From an uncultured delta proteobacterium (GTDB lineage Bacteria > Desulfobacterota > Desulfobulbia > Desulfobulbales > Desulfurivibrionaceae), in the NCBI GenBank assembly GCA_903869265.1, contig CAIPYE010000005.1:33292-97291 (forward strand): 64,000 nt of DNA, given 5' to 3'. Position numbers and translations under genes: made by a program. The notes under the pieces are model-generated. The model did no database searches, was not told the origin of the DNA, and worked only from the letters and a program-made list of their open reading frames with translations. Below, one piece after another: positions 17,199 to 25,362 of the stretch (positions within the stretch are counted from its first letter, which is position 1; every line of letters starts with the position of its first letter).

Positions 17199-17222
17199 CG
17201 GCCCGAGTTGAGCGGGGCGCCA
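17193..17222 (-). other. Right half of a second attC-like site
   Basis: On the minus strand CCGCTCA (L'-like), ACTCGGGCC and GTTAGGC (R') copy the right half of canonical attC sites. No matching left half was found upstream, so the preceding cassette's site looks truncated. Confidence 0.5.
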
Positions 17223-17322
17223 CCTATATTATTATCTCGCGCAAGATAACCTCGACGAAAAATTCCCCCCGATTGCGCTGCATGGTCTTAAAGATTATCT
17301 TCCCGACAGGCAGCTTGTCCAG

Positions 17323-17359
17323 AAAAAAACCCCTGCCTCCGGGTACTCCGAGGCAGGGG
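17323..17359 (-). terminator. Intrinsic terminator of the kdnB-kdnA unit
   Basis: CCCCTGCCTC (17330-17339) pairs perfectly with GAGGCAGGGG (17350-17359), followed on the minus strand by seven T residues. It lies 28 nt beyond the stop of the aminotransferase gene. Confidence 0.85.
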
Positions 17360-17387
17360 CGTGTACACCGGGACAAATGAGGGGGAC

Positions 17388-18596
17388 TCAGGACAGGTCA
17401 GCCACCGCCTTTTTCACCGCAGCGCCGATCTGGTCGAGCCTGTCTTGGGAAAGCTTGACGGGCACCGGATACACCAGGAGCCGATCCATGATCGCCGCCG
17501 ATTGCGGCAGAGCGGCGGCATCATAGACCACCCGTTTTTTGCCGCCCGGCTCCGCAAAAGGCCAGCCTGACTTGGCAAGGGTGGCGCCGACCAGCAGATG
17601 CTCCCACTTGGGGTAGTAATGCCAGGTGTTTTCGGCAAAACAGATGGCTCCGGCCCCGTTTTCAGCCAGGGCCTTTTTCACCTTCTGGGCCTTGTCCTTG
17701 TCCGGCAGAAAAAAGGCGAGAAAAGAGGCGTTGTCGCCCTTCTCGTCAAGGATGGTCCTAAAAGTCACCCCGGGCAGCTTGGCGACAAGCGCCTTCATGG
17801 CCCGTTTGTTCTGCTGCTGTGCCGCGACGATGGAGTCGAGCTTGGCCAGCTGGGCCAGGCCGATGGCACCCTGCAACTCCATCATCCGGTAGTTGGAACC
17901 AATAAAACGGCGGCCCTCGCCGCCCCTGCCACCGGGGTTGACCGCATGATCATGACCGTGGTCATGGTACTCGCTCATATCCCGCCAGAGTTTTTCCTCG
18001 TTGGTGACGATCATCCCCCCCTCGCCGGTGGTCATGGTCTTGACCGGGTCAAAGGAGAAGGTGCCGCAGGCGCCGAAGGAACCGAGGCGTCTGCCGTTCA
18101 GGCTGGCTCCAGCGGCCTGGGCCGTGTCCTCGAGGACCGGAATACCGTGCCGGTCGGCAATGATCTTGATCTCCTCGATGCGGGCAGGGGCGCCCATCAT
18201 GTGCACCGGGATGATCAGCCTGGTCTTGCCGGTGATCTTTTTTTCCAGATCAGCCGGGTCCAAGTTCAGGGTCTCGTCCACCTCGGCGAACACCGCGATG
18301 GCCCCGATGTCAAGAATCGCCTCCCAGGTGGCGACAAAGGTGAAGCCCTGGGTGATGACCTCGTCTCCCGGCCCGATGCCCAGAGCGGCCATGGCAACCT
18401 TAAGGGCTGCGGTGCCGGAGGTGACGGCCTGCCCGTGTTTCACCCCGCAATAGGCGGCAAACTTCTCCTCAAATGTGCGGACCTTGTACACCCCCTTGCG
18501 CTGCTCGGGAAACTCGTAGCGAAACAGCACCCCGGTGTCCAACACCTCCAGGATTTCCTTTTTCTCTTCCTCGCCAAATATCTCAAAACCGGGCAT
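17388..18596 (-). CDS. kdnA: DegT/DnrJ-type PLP aminotransferase, KdnA-like (Kdo8N synthesis)
   Basis: A sugar aminotransferase of 402 aa. PLP-binding Lys186 lies in SFDPVKTMTTGEGG and Asp157 in LEDTAQ. The N-terminus MPGFEIFGEEEK, the DETLNLDP stretch and the DHGHDH signature (212-217) resemble KdnA of Shewanella as I remember it. KdnA puts the amino group on 8-oxo-Kdo to make 8-amino-3,8-dideoxy-manno-octulosonate. GAGGAG precedes the ATG. It follows the KdnB-like gene by 60 nt, and kdsB lies further along the same strand. Assignment to Kdo8N is inferred from similarity and context. Confidence 0.75.
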   Translation of the reverse strand: MPGFEIFGEEEKKEILEVLDTGVLFRYEFPEQRKGVYKVRTFEEKFAAYCGVKHGQAVTSGTAALKVAMAALGIGPGDEVITQGFTFVATWEAILDIGAIAVFAEVDETLNLDPADLEKKITGKTRLIIPVHMMGAPARIEEIKIIADRHGIPVLEDTAQAAGASLNGRRLGSFGACGTFSFDPVKTMTTGEGGMIVTNEEKLWRDMSEYHDHGHDHAVNPGGRGGEGRRFIGSNYRMMELQGAIGLAQLAKLDSIVAAQQQNKRAMKALVAKLPGVTFRTILDEKGDNASFLAFFLPDKDKAQKVKKALAENGAGAICFAENTWHYYPKWEHLLVGATLAKSGWPFAEPGGKKRVVYDAAALPQSAAIMDRLLVYPVPVKLSQDRLDQIGAAVKKAVADLS

Positions 18597-18656
18597 GATT
18601 CACTCCTCTATTTTCACCGCCGTTGCGTAACGATTTTCACCTTAACCTATTCCTTC

Positions 18657-19829
18657 TCAACCCCACCCTTCCATGGCCGTTTCATAGACCTGGATCACAT
18701 CCTCAAGGGAAGGCTTGCGCGGATTGTTTTCCACCGGCCGGGTCACGGTGAGGGCGATCCTGGCCATCTCGGGAATCTTCTTGGCCGGGATCTTCAACTC
18801 CGCCAGGCTTGCGGGAATGCCGAGATCCTGATTCATCCGGTAGACGAACTCCACCCCTGCCTCGGCCGCCTCGCGCTCAGGCAAGCCATCGACCTTGGCG
18901 CCCATCACTTCGGCCAGCATGGCAAACCTGGAGGGATTGCCGATGAGGTTGTAGGCCATCACGTAAGGGAGCAACACCGCATTGGCCAGCCCGTGCGGGA
19001 TGCCAAACATTCCGCCCAGCGGGTAGGCCATGGCATGCACCAGGCCGACCCCTGCGGTGGCCAGGGCCTTACCGGCCAGCAGGCTGCCCAGGAGCATGTT
19101 GGAGCGGGCCTCCATGTTGCCGCCGTGAGCATAGGCCTTGGTCAGGTTGGAGCTGATCAGCTCGATGGCCTCCAGGGCATACATGTCGGAGATGGCATGG
19201 GCCTGGGTGGAGACAAAGGCCTCCAGGGCATGGGTCAGGGCATCCACTCCGGTGGTCGCCGTGATATGCGGGGGCAGAGAAACCGTAAGAGCCGGATCGA
19301 GGATGGCGGCCTCAGGATACAGCGGATCCCCATTCATCCCGCCCTTGGATTTGGTTTTCTCATTGATGAACACGGCGGTGAAGGTGACCTCGGCCCCGGT
19401 CCCGGCGCTGGTTGGGATCATGATCTTCGGCACCCCAGGCTTCTTAATCTTGCCAAGGCCCAAGTAATCCTCGGCCTTGCCGCCGTTGGTGAGCAGGATA
19501 CTGACCGCCTTGGCCACATCCATGGCAGAACCGCCGCCCGCGCCGACCACGCAGTCGCATTTTGCCTTTTTCGCCAGCTTAAGTCCGTTGTCGGCCAGCT
19601 TCAACCCCGGCTCGGGATCAACCTTGTCATACAGTGCAAAGGCAATCTTGGCCTTGGCCAGGGGCGCGGTGATCCGCTCCACCAACCCGGCTTTGACAAG
19701 GCCCGGATCGACCACCAGAAAAACCTTGCTGCCGCCAAGCTCTTTTACCAGGGCGGGAAGATCGTTGATCGCATCCACCCCGAAACGGATCCGGGTGGGC
19801 TGGGTGACGGTAAAGGATTGGGAATGCAT
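18657..19829 (-). CDS. Iron-containing (type III) alcohol dehydrogenase, candidate KdnB
   Basis: A 390-aa type III alcohol dehydrogenase. GGGS at 98-101 binds NAD(P), and Asp196, His200, His265 and His279 (in GIPHGLANA) form the metal site. KdnB, an enzyme of this family, oxidises the C8 hydroxyl of Kdo before transamination by KdnA, and this gene is directly upstream of the kdnA-like gene. Its sequence also looks like general Fe-ADHs such as lactaldehyde or 1,3-propanediol dehydrogenases, so the KdnB role rests mainly on context. AGGGGA precedes the ATG. Confidence 0.7.
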   Translation of the reverse strand: MHSQSFTVTQPTRIRFGVDAINDLPALVKELGGSKVFLVVDPGLVKAGLVERITAPLAKAKIAFALYDKVDPEPGLKLADNGLKLAKKAKCDCVVGAGGGSAMDVAKAVSILLTNGGKAEDYLGLGKIKKPGVPKIMIPTSAGTGAEVTFTAVFINEKTKSKGGMNGDPLYPEAAILDPALTVSLPPHITATTGVDALTHALEAFVSTQAHAISDMYALEAIELISSNLTKAYAHGGNMEARSNMLLGSLLAGKALATAGVGLVHAMAYPLGGMFGIPHGLANAVLLPYVMAYNLIGNPSRFAMLAEVMGAKVDGLPEREAAEAGVEFVYRMNQDLGIPASLAELKIPAKKIPEMARIALTVTRPVENNPRKPSLEDVIQVYETAMEGWG

Positions 19830-19945
19830 GATGGGTCCCCTTTTTTGTTTATAAAACTTGCGGGCAATGCTACTGTCCCAGGAAGATAACTGCGTGCGTA
19901 ACTGTCCAGCTTGGAGCCAAAAACCAAGGCTAGCACAAGATTATG

Positions 19946-20049
19946 TAACTGTTCAGCAGTGGTGCAGATGCGCGAAAGAGGTCTGCGCTGTGTGCTAGCG
20001 CACACGAGCAGGCCGATGACAAAGCAGATGCGGTGCTGCTGGACAGTTA
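19946..20049. repeat. Dispersed terminal-inverted-repeat element, copy 2
   Basis: TAACTGTTCAGCAG at the left and CTGCTGGACAGTTA at the right are inverted repeats with one G-T-type mismatch. The interior matches 743-886 in three blocks. A further TAACTGTCCAGC lies just outside at about 19899-19910, and the flank AAAACCAAG is also shared with copy 1. The element ends 29 nt before the darP start, so it forms that gene's leader. Confidence 0.75.
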
Positions 20050-20078
20050 CGCGAAATACTACTGTAGCGGGAACTTGA

Positions 20079-20681
20079 ATGGCAACTAAAAAATCGAGCA
20101 GCAGAGACACTGACCAGCAAGAAATCTATGTGAGCCGCTCTGAAAAAAAGCGGCAGGCCAAGAAGATCGAAGAGATCGCCAAGGAGCTGATGGCCTTGTC
20201 TCCAGCCCACATCAAAAAACTGCCCGCCGACGACCTGCTGAAAACGGAATTGCACAACTCCAGCAACCTCAAAGGCCCCGCACTCAAACGACAAATCAAA
20301 TACATCGCCAGCATGCTGCGGGAGACCGGGTCCGATGCAGTCCTAGCCTTTCTCACAGAACGCAAGGGTTCCCACCTGAAACAAACCGGAGAATTCCACG
20401 AATTGGAACGGCTGCGGGAAGACATTATCACCGAGGTGATCGAAGCGCGGGAGCAAGCCCAACGAAACCAGGAGCACCTCACGGAAAGCTGGCAGTCCGC
20501 AACCATTGCCGTGGCCTGTCGCAGGTTTCCGGCTCTGGACCACAATGCCCTGAAAAAATCGGCCCTGCGCTTTGCGGCCACCAGAAAGCCTGTGCATCGC
20601 CGGGAGATGTTCCGACAATTGCACGCCGCCATGGAGCGTCAGCAGTTTGCCGAAACAACCCCTTCTCCAGACGAGGCTTAA
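20079..20681 (+). CDS. darP: Ribosome-associated protein DarP (YjgA/DUF615 family)
   Basis: A 200-aa highly charged protein. The SRSEKKRQAKKIEEIAKEL and ALSPAHIKKLP stretches and the KRQIKYIASMLR helix are diagnostic of YjgA/DarP, which binds late 50S precursors and promotes subunit maturation in E. coli. It lacks a strong ribosome binding site (GGGAACTTGA before the ATG), and its leader is a dispersed repeat element. A PPC-domain gene starts 3 nt after the stop, so the two are coupled. The family is mainly gamma/betaproteobacterial. Confidence 0.88.
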   Translation: MATKKSSSRDTDQQEIYVSRSEKKRQAKKIEEIAKELMALSPAHIKKLPADDLLKTELHNSSNLKGPALKRQIKYIASMLRETGSDAVLAFLTERKGSHLKQTGEFHELERLREDIITEVIEAREQAQRNQEHLTESWQSATIAVACRRFPALDHNALKKSALRFAATRKPVHRREMFRQLHAAMERQQFAETTPSPDEA

Positions 20682-20684
20682 TCC

Positions 20685-21125
20685 ATGGAATACCGCACCG
20701 GCTCGATCAAACGGGTTTTCACCGTACGCTTTGATGAAGGGGACGATTTCCTCGATGGGTTGCGCCAGCTCATCATCAAAGAAAATATCCGCTGCGCCTG
20801 GTTCCATGTCTTGGGCGGCCTGCGCGAAGCCGGGGTGGTCACCGGCCCCAAGGAACCGGTCATGCCTCCCGAGCCGGTTTGGGCGCAGATAGACGGCGCT
20901 CGAGAAACCCTGGGCAGTGGCTCCATCTATTGGGATGAAACCGAGCCACGCATCCACCTCCATGCCGCCTTGGGCCACCACGGTGAAACTCTCACCGCCT
21001 GCGTGCGCAAAGGCACCAAGGTCTATCTCATCCTCGAGGTTCTGATCCTCGAGCTTGATGGCATCGATGCCACCCGTCCCTGGTTTGCCCAGGGAGGTTT
21101 CAATCGCCTCACCTTCAACGCCTGA
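20685..21125 (+). CDS. PPC/DUF296 domain protein (146 aa)
   Basis: A single PPC (plants and prokaryotes conserved, DUF296) domain. The FTVRFDEGDDFLDGL opening, WFHVLGGLREA and the IHLHAALG histidine segment fit the family's trimeric fold with a putative metal-binding HxH. In plants the domain is found in AT-hook proteins; bacterial single-domain members are uncharacterised. It is translationally linked to darP. Confidence 0.8.
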   Translation: MEYRTGSIKRVFTVRFDEGDDFLDGLRQLIIKENIRCAWFHVLGGLREAGVVTGPKEPVMPPEPVWAQIDGARETLGSGSIYWDETEPRIHLHAALGHHGETLTACVRKGTKVYLILEVLILELDGIDATRPWFAQGGFNRLTFNA

Positions 21126-21149
21126 CCTGTCCCTGATTTTTTCATTTGA

Positions 21150-21183
21150 CTATTTCCATAACGCTGCCGCATCATGGAAATAG
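21150..21183. promoter_or_regulatory. Perfect 9-bp inverted repeat between the PPC and CBM48 genes
   Basis: CTATTTCCA (21150-21158) and TGGAAATAG (21175-21183) with a 16-nt spacer. There is no T tract after it, so it looks more like an operator or attenuating stem than an intrinsic terminator. Confidence 0.4.
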
Positions 21184-21253
21184 TTCCCTGCAAAAAATCA
21201 AGCTGATGTCTGGCATAGCGTCCGTCCGCAATACACAGCAAGGGAGGAATACC

Positions 21254-21574
21254 ATGGCAACCAAAGAGAAGACAAAAAAAGCACCCGCCGCAAAAAAATC
21301 ACGGCCAGCCGCGCCATCATCCATCGAATTCACGGTGATGGCGCCCGAAGCAAGGGAGGTTTTTCTGGTGGGGGATTTCAACGATTGGAAGGCGGAAGGT
21401 TTCCAGATGCGCAAGTTCAAGGACGGTACCTGCCGAAAAAAGGTGCAGCTTAAACCCGGACGCTACGAATACCTTTTTATCGTTGACGGCGACTGGCGGA
21501 CAGATCCCCAGAATGAAGCCCGTAGCGCTAACCCCTTTGACAGGGAAAACTCGGTGATCCAGATCAACAGCTAA
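21254..21574 (+). CDS. CBM48/AMPK-type glycogen-binding domain protein (106 aa)
   Basis: After a Lys/Ala/Pro-rich tail of about 25 residues there is one CBM48 (isoamylase N-terminal) domain: VFLVGDFNDWKAEGFQM, LKPGRYEYLFIVDG and the RTDPQNEARSANPF end are canonical. Such stand-alone domains bind alpha-glucans such as glycogen. GGGAGG precedes the ATG; the longer frame from 21146 has no such site. Two GlgC paralogues elsewhere in the window indicate glycogen metabolism. Confidence 0.85.
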   Translation: MATKEKTKKAPAAKKSRPAAPSSIEFTVMAPEAREVFLVGDFNDWKAEGFQMRKFKDGTCRKKVQLKPGRYEYLFIVDGDWRTDPQNEARSANPFDRENSVIQINS

Positions 21575-21609
21575 TCCGTTGCAAAAAATAATATCATAAG
21601 ATTTCAAAA

Positions 21610-21644
21610 AAAGGCCGGTGAGCACTTTGTGCTCACCGGCCTTT
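21610..21644. terminator. Bidirectional intrinsic terminator
   Basis: AAAGGCCGGTGAGCAC (21610-21625), loop TTT, and a perfect 16-bp complement (21629-21644). On the minus strand an eight-T run follows, so it best terminates pycB; on the plus strand it can end the CBM48 transcript. Confidence 0.9.
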
Positions 21645-21669
21645 ACCGATCTGACACAATCACTTCGAC

Positions 21670-23580
21670 TCAAGCAACAGGAGTCACCTTGACCAGCTCA
21701 TCTCCGGGCTGCACAGCGTCACCCACCTTGGCGACAATCTTGGCAACCACCCCGTCCACCTCGCTGTTCACAGGGGTTTGCATCTTCATGGCCTCAAGAA
21801 CCACCAACTTCTCCCCTGCCTTCACTTCCTGTCCTTCCTTGACGGAAATCTCACAGATATTAGCGGTGAAAGGCGCCCGAACATCCCCGGCCTTGGCCAG
21901 ATCCTCGATCTCCTTCTTGTTCAGCTTAATCGCTTTTGCCTCGCCCGCCTGGGCCACCGCGTTTTCAAAAACAAAATGACGCTGGTGGTGGTCGATATTG
22001 AGGTAGACGTTGGTTTCGGACCCGTCCTCACTCTCCTGCATGGGGCCCATCTCGATGATGTGCTCCTTGCCGCTGTGATCTTTAAAGGCAAGGGTTTCTC
22101 CCAGCTTGAACCCACCTCGCCGGAAAAGAATGCTCGGCGGCAGCACATAGACTTTGCCGAACTTCTCCTCAAAACGGAAGAAATTCACCGCATCGTTGGG
22201 ATGCTGGAGATAGGTGACCAACTGCTGCTCGGTGGGCGCGTAACCAAGCTTGTCGGCCAGAGTCTTGCGCTCCTTCTCGATATCAATGTCCTCGATGGCC
22301 TCCATGCCGCCCTGCTCCTCAAGCACCTTCTTCCAGTCCGGGCCAAAGGCCTTTTCATAGATCCAGTCCGGCGGCTGATAAAAGGGGAACGGCCCGTACT
22401 TGCCGAGGAGCAAATTTCTCAGATCACCGGAGCAGTTACCGTAACGATCGCCACCCTGCACATTGCTCACCGCAGTGGTCCAAAGGATCTGAGAACCGGG
22501 GGTAACACTCCAGTAATTGCCCAACTCGATCTGCACCTTGGGCAGTTCCTTGTGGAGAATCTCCGGCATCTTGTCGAGAAAGCCGCCCTTGGCCGCCTGC
22601 TCGAGGCTACTGCCCATGGCGCCACCGGGGAGTTTGTGGATCTGGACCGTGGGATCAAAGCCCTTGATCTGGGATTCGAAATACTCGTAATACTTGCGCT
22701 CGGGCTGTAAAAGTTCGGAGGTTTCCATGATGGCCTCCTCGTTGACGCCCACGGCATTACGGCCGTACTCCTTCAGGGTATGAATGACGCTCAGTATCGG
22801 CGGCGGACCGTAGTAACCGGTAAAGGCATGATCGGAAGCATCAACAATCTTGGCGCCAGCCATGGCGGCGGATACGATGCGGCCAATGTCGTTACCGTCG
22901 GTGTTATGGCCATGATAGTGAACGATCATCTCGGGATACTTTTGGAGAATCGCATCCACCAACTCGCCGATCCGCTTGGGGGAACCAAGGCCGCCGTGGT
23001 TCTTGATGCAGAGGAGCATTTCATCCCCGGTGACATCGAGAATCTCCTGAACCTTCTTCACATAAAATTCGTTGGTGTGCTCGGGACCGGTGGAAAAACA
23101 GATGCACGGCTCAAGGATCTTGCCGGCAGCCTGCACCTCTTCAAAAACCGCCTGCATGTTGGGCACATGGTTCAAAAAGTCGAACACCCGCCAGACATCC
23201 ACGTACTTGGCAAATTCCTTGACCACGAAACGGATAACGTTCTGCGGGTAAGGGCGGTAGCCGAAGAGGTTGATGCCGCGACACAAGGTCTGGAACATGG
23301 TCTTGGGCATCTTTTCCCGCAACAGTTCCAACTTGAGGAAGGGATCCACCTGCTTGCGGAGAATATCCACATGCACCGAAGCGCCGCCGGTGATCTCCAG
23401 GGAAAAATAGCCTGCCTCCTCGCGGGAGGGGGCGGCCAACAGGTCCGTGTGCAACAGGATTCTGTTCTTGTAATCCGACTGCGACATATCCCTGGCGGTA
23501 TTGGTGATATAATACCCGTCCGCTTGCCGCATACTCCTGAGTACCTCGCTGATACCCATACCTTGAACAATGCGTTCCAT
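21670..23580 (-). CDS. pycB: Pyruvate carboxylase subunit B (carboxyltransferase + biotin carrier)
   Basis: Residues 1 to about 500 form the carboxyltransferase TIM barrel and post-barrel region, with FDFLNHVPNM, the metal-site HYHGHNTDG and KLPGGAMGSSLEQA. The C-terminal 80 residues are a biotinyl domain with EAMKMQTP, Lys599 carrying biotin. Transfers CO2 from carboxybiotin to pyruvate to make oxaloacetate; decarboxylases of the same family exist, but pairing with a biotin carboxylase subunit favours pyruvate carboxylase. AGGAG precedes the ATG. It lies 75 nt after pycA. Confidence 0.88.
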   Translation of the reverse strand: MERIVQGMGISEVLRSMRQADGYYITNTARDMSQSDYKNRILLHTDLLAAPSREEAGYFSLEITGGASVHVDILRKQVDPFLKLELLREKMPKTMFQTLCRGINLFGYRPYPQNVIRFVVKEFAKYVDVWRVFDFLNHVPNMQAVFEEVQAAGKILEPCICFSTGPEHTNEFYVKKVQEILDVTGDEMLLCIKNHGGLGSPKRIGELVDAILQKYPEMIVHYHGHNTDGNDIGRIVSAAMAGAKIVDASDHAFTGYYGPPPILSVIHTLKEYGRNAVGVNEEAIMETSELLQPERKYYEYFESQIKGFDPTVQIHKLPGGAMGSSLEQAAKGGFLDKMPEILHKELPKVQIELGNYWSVTPGSQILWTTAVSNVQGGDRYGNCSGDLRNLLLGKYGPFPFYQPPDWIYEKAFGPDWKKVLEEQGGMEAIEDIDIEKERKTLADKLGYAPTEQQLVTYLQHPNDAVNFFRFEEKFGKVYVLPPSILFRRGGFKLGETLAFKDHSGKEHIIEMGPMQESEDGSETNVYLNIDHHQRHFVFENAVAQAGEAKAIKLNKKEIEDLAKAGDVRAPFTANICEISVKEGQEVKAGEKLVVLEAMKMQTPVNSEVDGVVAKIVAKVGDAVQPGDELVKVTPVA

Positions 23581-23655
23581 GACGACTCCTATCGTGTGCA
23601 GCAGTTGACCGCAAAGCGCTTTGCGTCCTTCCGGGTCAACAGGTAGTTTTAAAAA

Positions 23656-25098
23656 TTAGACGGCGTAGGGATTTTCCCCTTTATAATGAATCTCGGCGAT
23701 GAGGTGGGCCAGCTTGTTGCCTTCGCTGACCTGGTCCTCGTAGTTGATCAGGTGCGAATGGGTTTCAATGAAGGAGGTGTCGAAATCACCCTTCTTGAAA
23801 TCCGGATCCTGCACCAGATTCACATAGTAGGGAATGGTTGTTTTCGGGCCGGTAATCACAAAATTGTTCAGGCAGCGGAGCAGCCTGTCCACGGTTTCGC
23901 TCCAGGAAAAGCCGAACACAGTCATCTTGACCAGCAGCGAGTCGTACACTTTGGGAATAGTGAAACCCTGGTAGACAAAGCCATCCAGTCGCACGCCATA
24001 GCCGCCCGGCGAGCGATAGACCGACACGGTCTTGCCGCCCTCCGGCATAAAATTATTCTGCGGATCCTCGGCATTGATCCGCATCTCCACGGCAAAACCC
24101 CGAATATGCACGTCCTCCTGGCAGAAGGACAGATTCTTGCCCAGGGCCAGCTTGATCTGGGTCCGGACAATATCGATGCCGGTGACCATTTCGGTAACGG
24201 TATGCTCCACTTGCACCCGGGTGTTGATCTCCATGAAATAAAATTTCCAATCCCGATCAACAAGGAACTCCACGGTCCCCGCATTCACATAGTGTGAGGC
24301 CTTGGCCGCCGTTACCGCTGTCGCGCAGATCTTGTCAACCAGAGCCTTGTCCTGAATCAGCGAGGGGGCGATCTCCACCAGCTTCTGGTTCCGACGTTGA
24401 ATCGAGCAGTCTCTCGACCCCAGATGCACGGTGTTGCCGTCCTTGTCGGCAATGATCTGCACCTCGACATGCTTGGGGTTGATCACTGCTTTTTCAAGAA
24501 AGACCGCGTCGTTGTTAAAGGCAGACTTTGCCTCCGCTCTGGCCATGGGCAGTTCGGTACGTAGCTGTTTCTCGTTTTCCACCCGCCGAATGCCACGCCC
24601 ACCCCCACCGGCAGTGGCTTTCAGCATAACCGGATAGCCATATTTGTCGGCAAAATCAATGGCTTCCCTAAGACCGGCATCACCGGCGGACAGATTGTCC
24701 GTGCCGGGCACCATGGGGATTCCAGCCTCCAGCATGATCCGCCGGGCTGTCACCTTATCGCCCAAGGCCTGGATAACATCGGAGGGCGGGCCGATAAAAA
24801 TAATATCATTGTGCTCACAAGCCTTGGCAAAATCAGGGTTTTCCGCCAAAAATCCGTACCCCGGATGAATGGCATCAGCCCCTACTTTTTTGGCGACCCC
24901 GATGACCTTGTCGATGTTCAGATAATCGCAGCGGGGTCCATCCCCAATCCAGATGGCCTCATCCGCAGTGCGGATATGCAGGGCGTCCTTATCCGGTGTC
25001 TCATAAATAGCCACGGCGATATGCCCAAGCTCTTGCACCGCCCGAATGATCCGCAAGGCAATTTCACCTCGGTTGGCTATTAATATCTTTTTTTTCAA
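23656..25098 (-). CDS. pycA: Pyruvate carboxylase subunit A (biotin carboxylase)
   Basis: A 480-aa ATP-grasp biotin carboxylase. The N-terminal ILIANRGEIALRIIRA, the glycine loop KATAGGGGRGIR, and EINTRVQVEHTVTE are intact. Makes carboxybiotin on the PycB carrier from bicarbonate and ATP. It could be confused with AccC, but the adjacent carboxyltransferase gene decides the role. The start is TTG at 25098, following an unusually complete Shine-Dalgarno GAGGTGATCC. Confidence 0.9.
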   Translation of the reverse strand: MKKKILIANRGEIALRIIRAVQELGHIAVAIYETPDKDALHIRTADEAIWIGDGPRCDYLNIDKVIGVAKKVGADAIHPGYGFLAENPDFAKACEHNDIIFIGPPSDVIQALGDKVTARRIMLEAGIPMVPGTDNLSAGDAGLREAIDFADKYGYPVMLKATAGGGGRGIRRVENEKQLRTELPMARAEAKSAFNNDAVFLEKAVINPKHVEVQIIADKDGNTVHLGSRDCSIQRRNQKLVEIAPSLIQDKALVDKICATAVTAAKASHYVNAGTVEFLVDRDWKFYFMEINTRVQVEHTVTEMVTGIDIVRTQIKLALGKNLSFCQEDVHIRGFAVEMRINAEDPQNNFMPEGGKTVSVYRSPGGYGVRLDGFVYQGFTIPKVYDSLLVKMTVFGFSWSETVDRLLRCLNNFVITGPKTTIPYYVNLVQDPDFKKGDFDTSFIETHSHLINYEDQVSEGNKLAHLIAEIHYKGENPYAV

Positions 25099-25362
25099 CG
25101 GATCACCTCATTTAAGACAATTTTCAGGCCAAACCCAACACATCAGCCCGTGCATATGAAATATATTTTCCTGACACAATCAGCGCAACACCGCAAGAAA
25201 CCGCGAAAAAAAGCAGCCGAGCAACATCCAGCCCAAGACACTCAACTTTGCAAATTACCATACCGAATTTTCAAGGGCAACATTTTATGTCCACAAAAAA
25301 TAAGGAAAGGGTGACATTCATCTGCCTGCGCAACATCCCTTGAAAATCGGCGTTTCAGAGGA

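Noticed and set aside
17598..19889. A 763-codon plus-strand frame opposite kdnA and kdnB
   Set aside because: Compositional shadow of two well-identified minus-strand genes.
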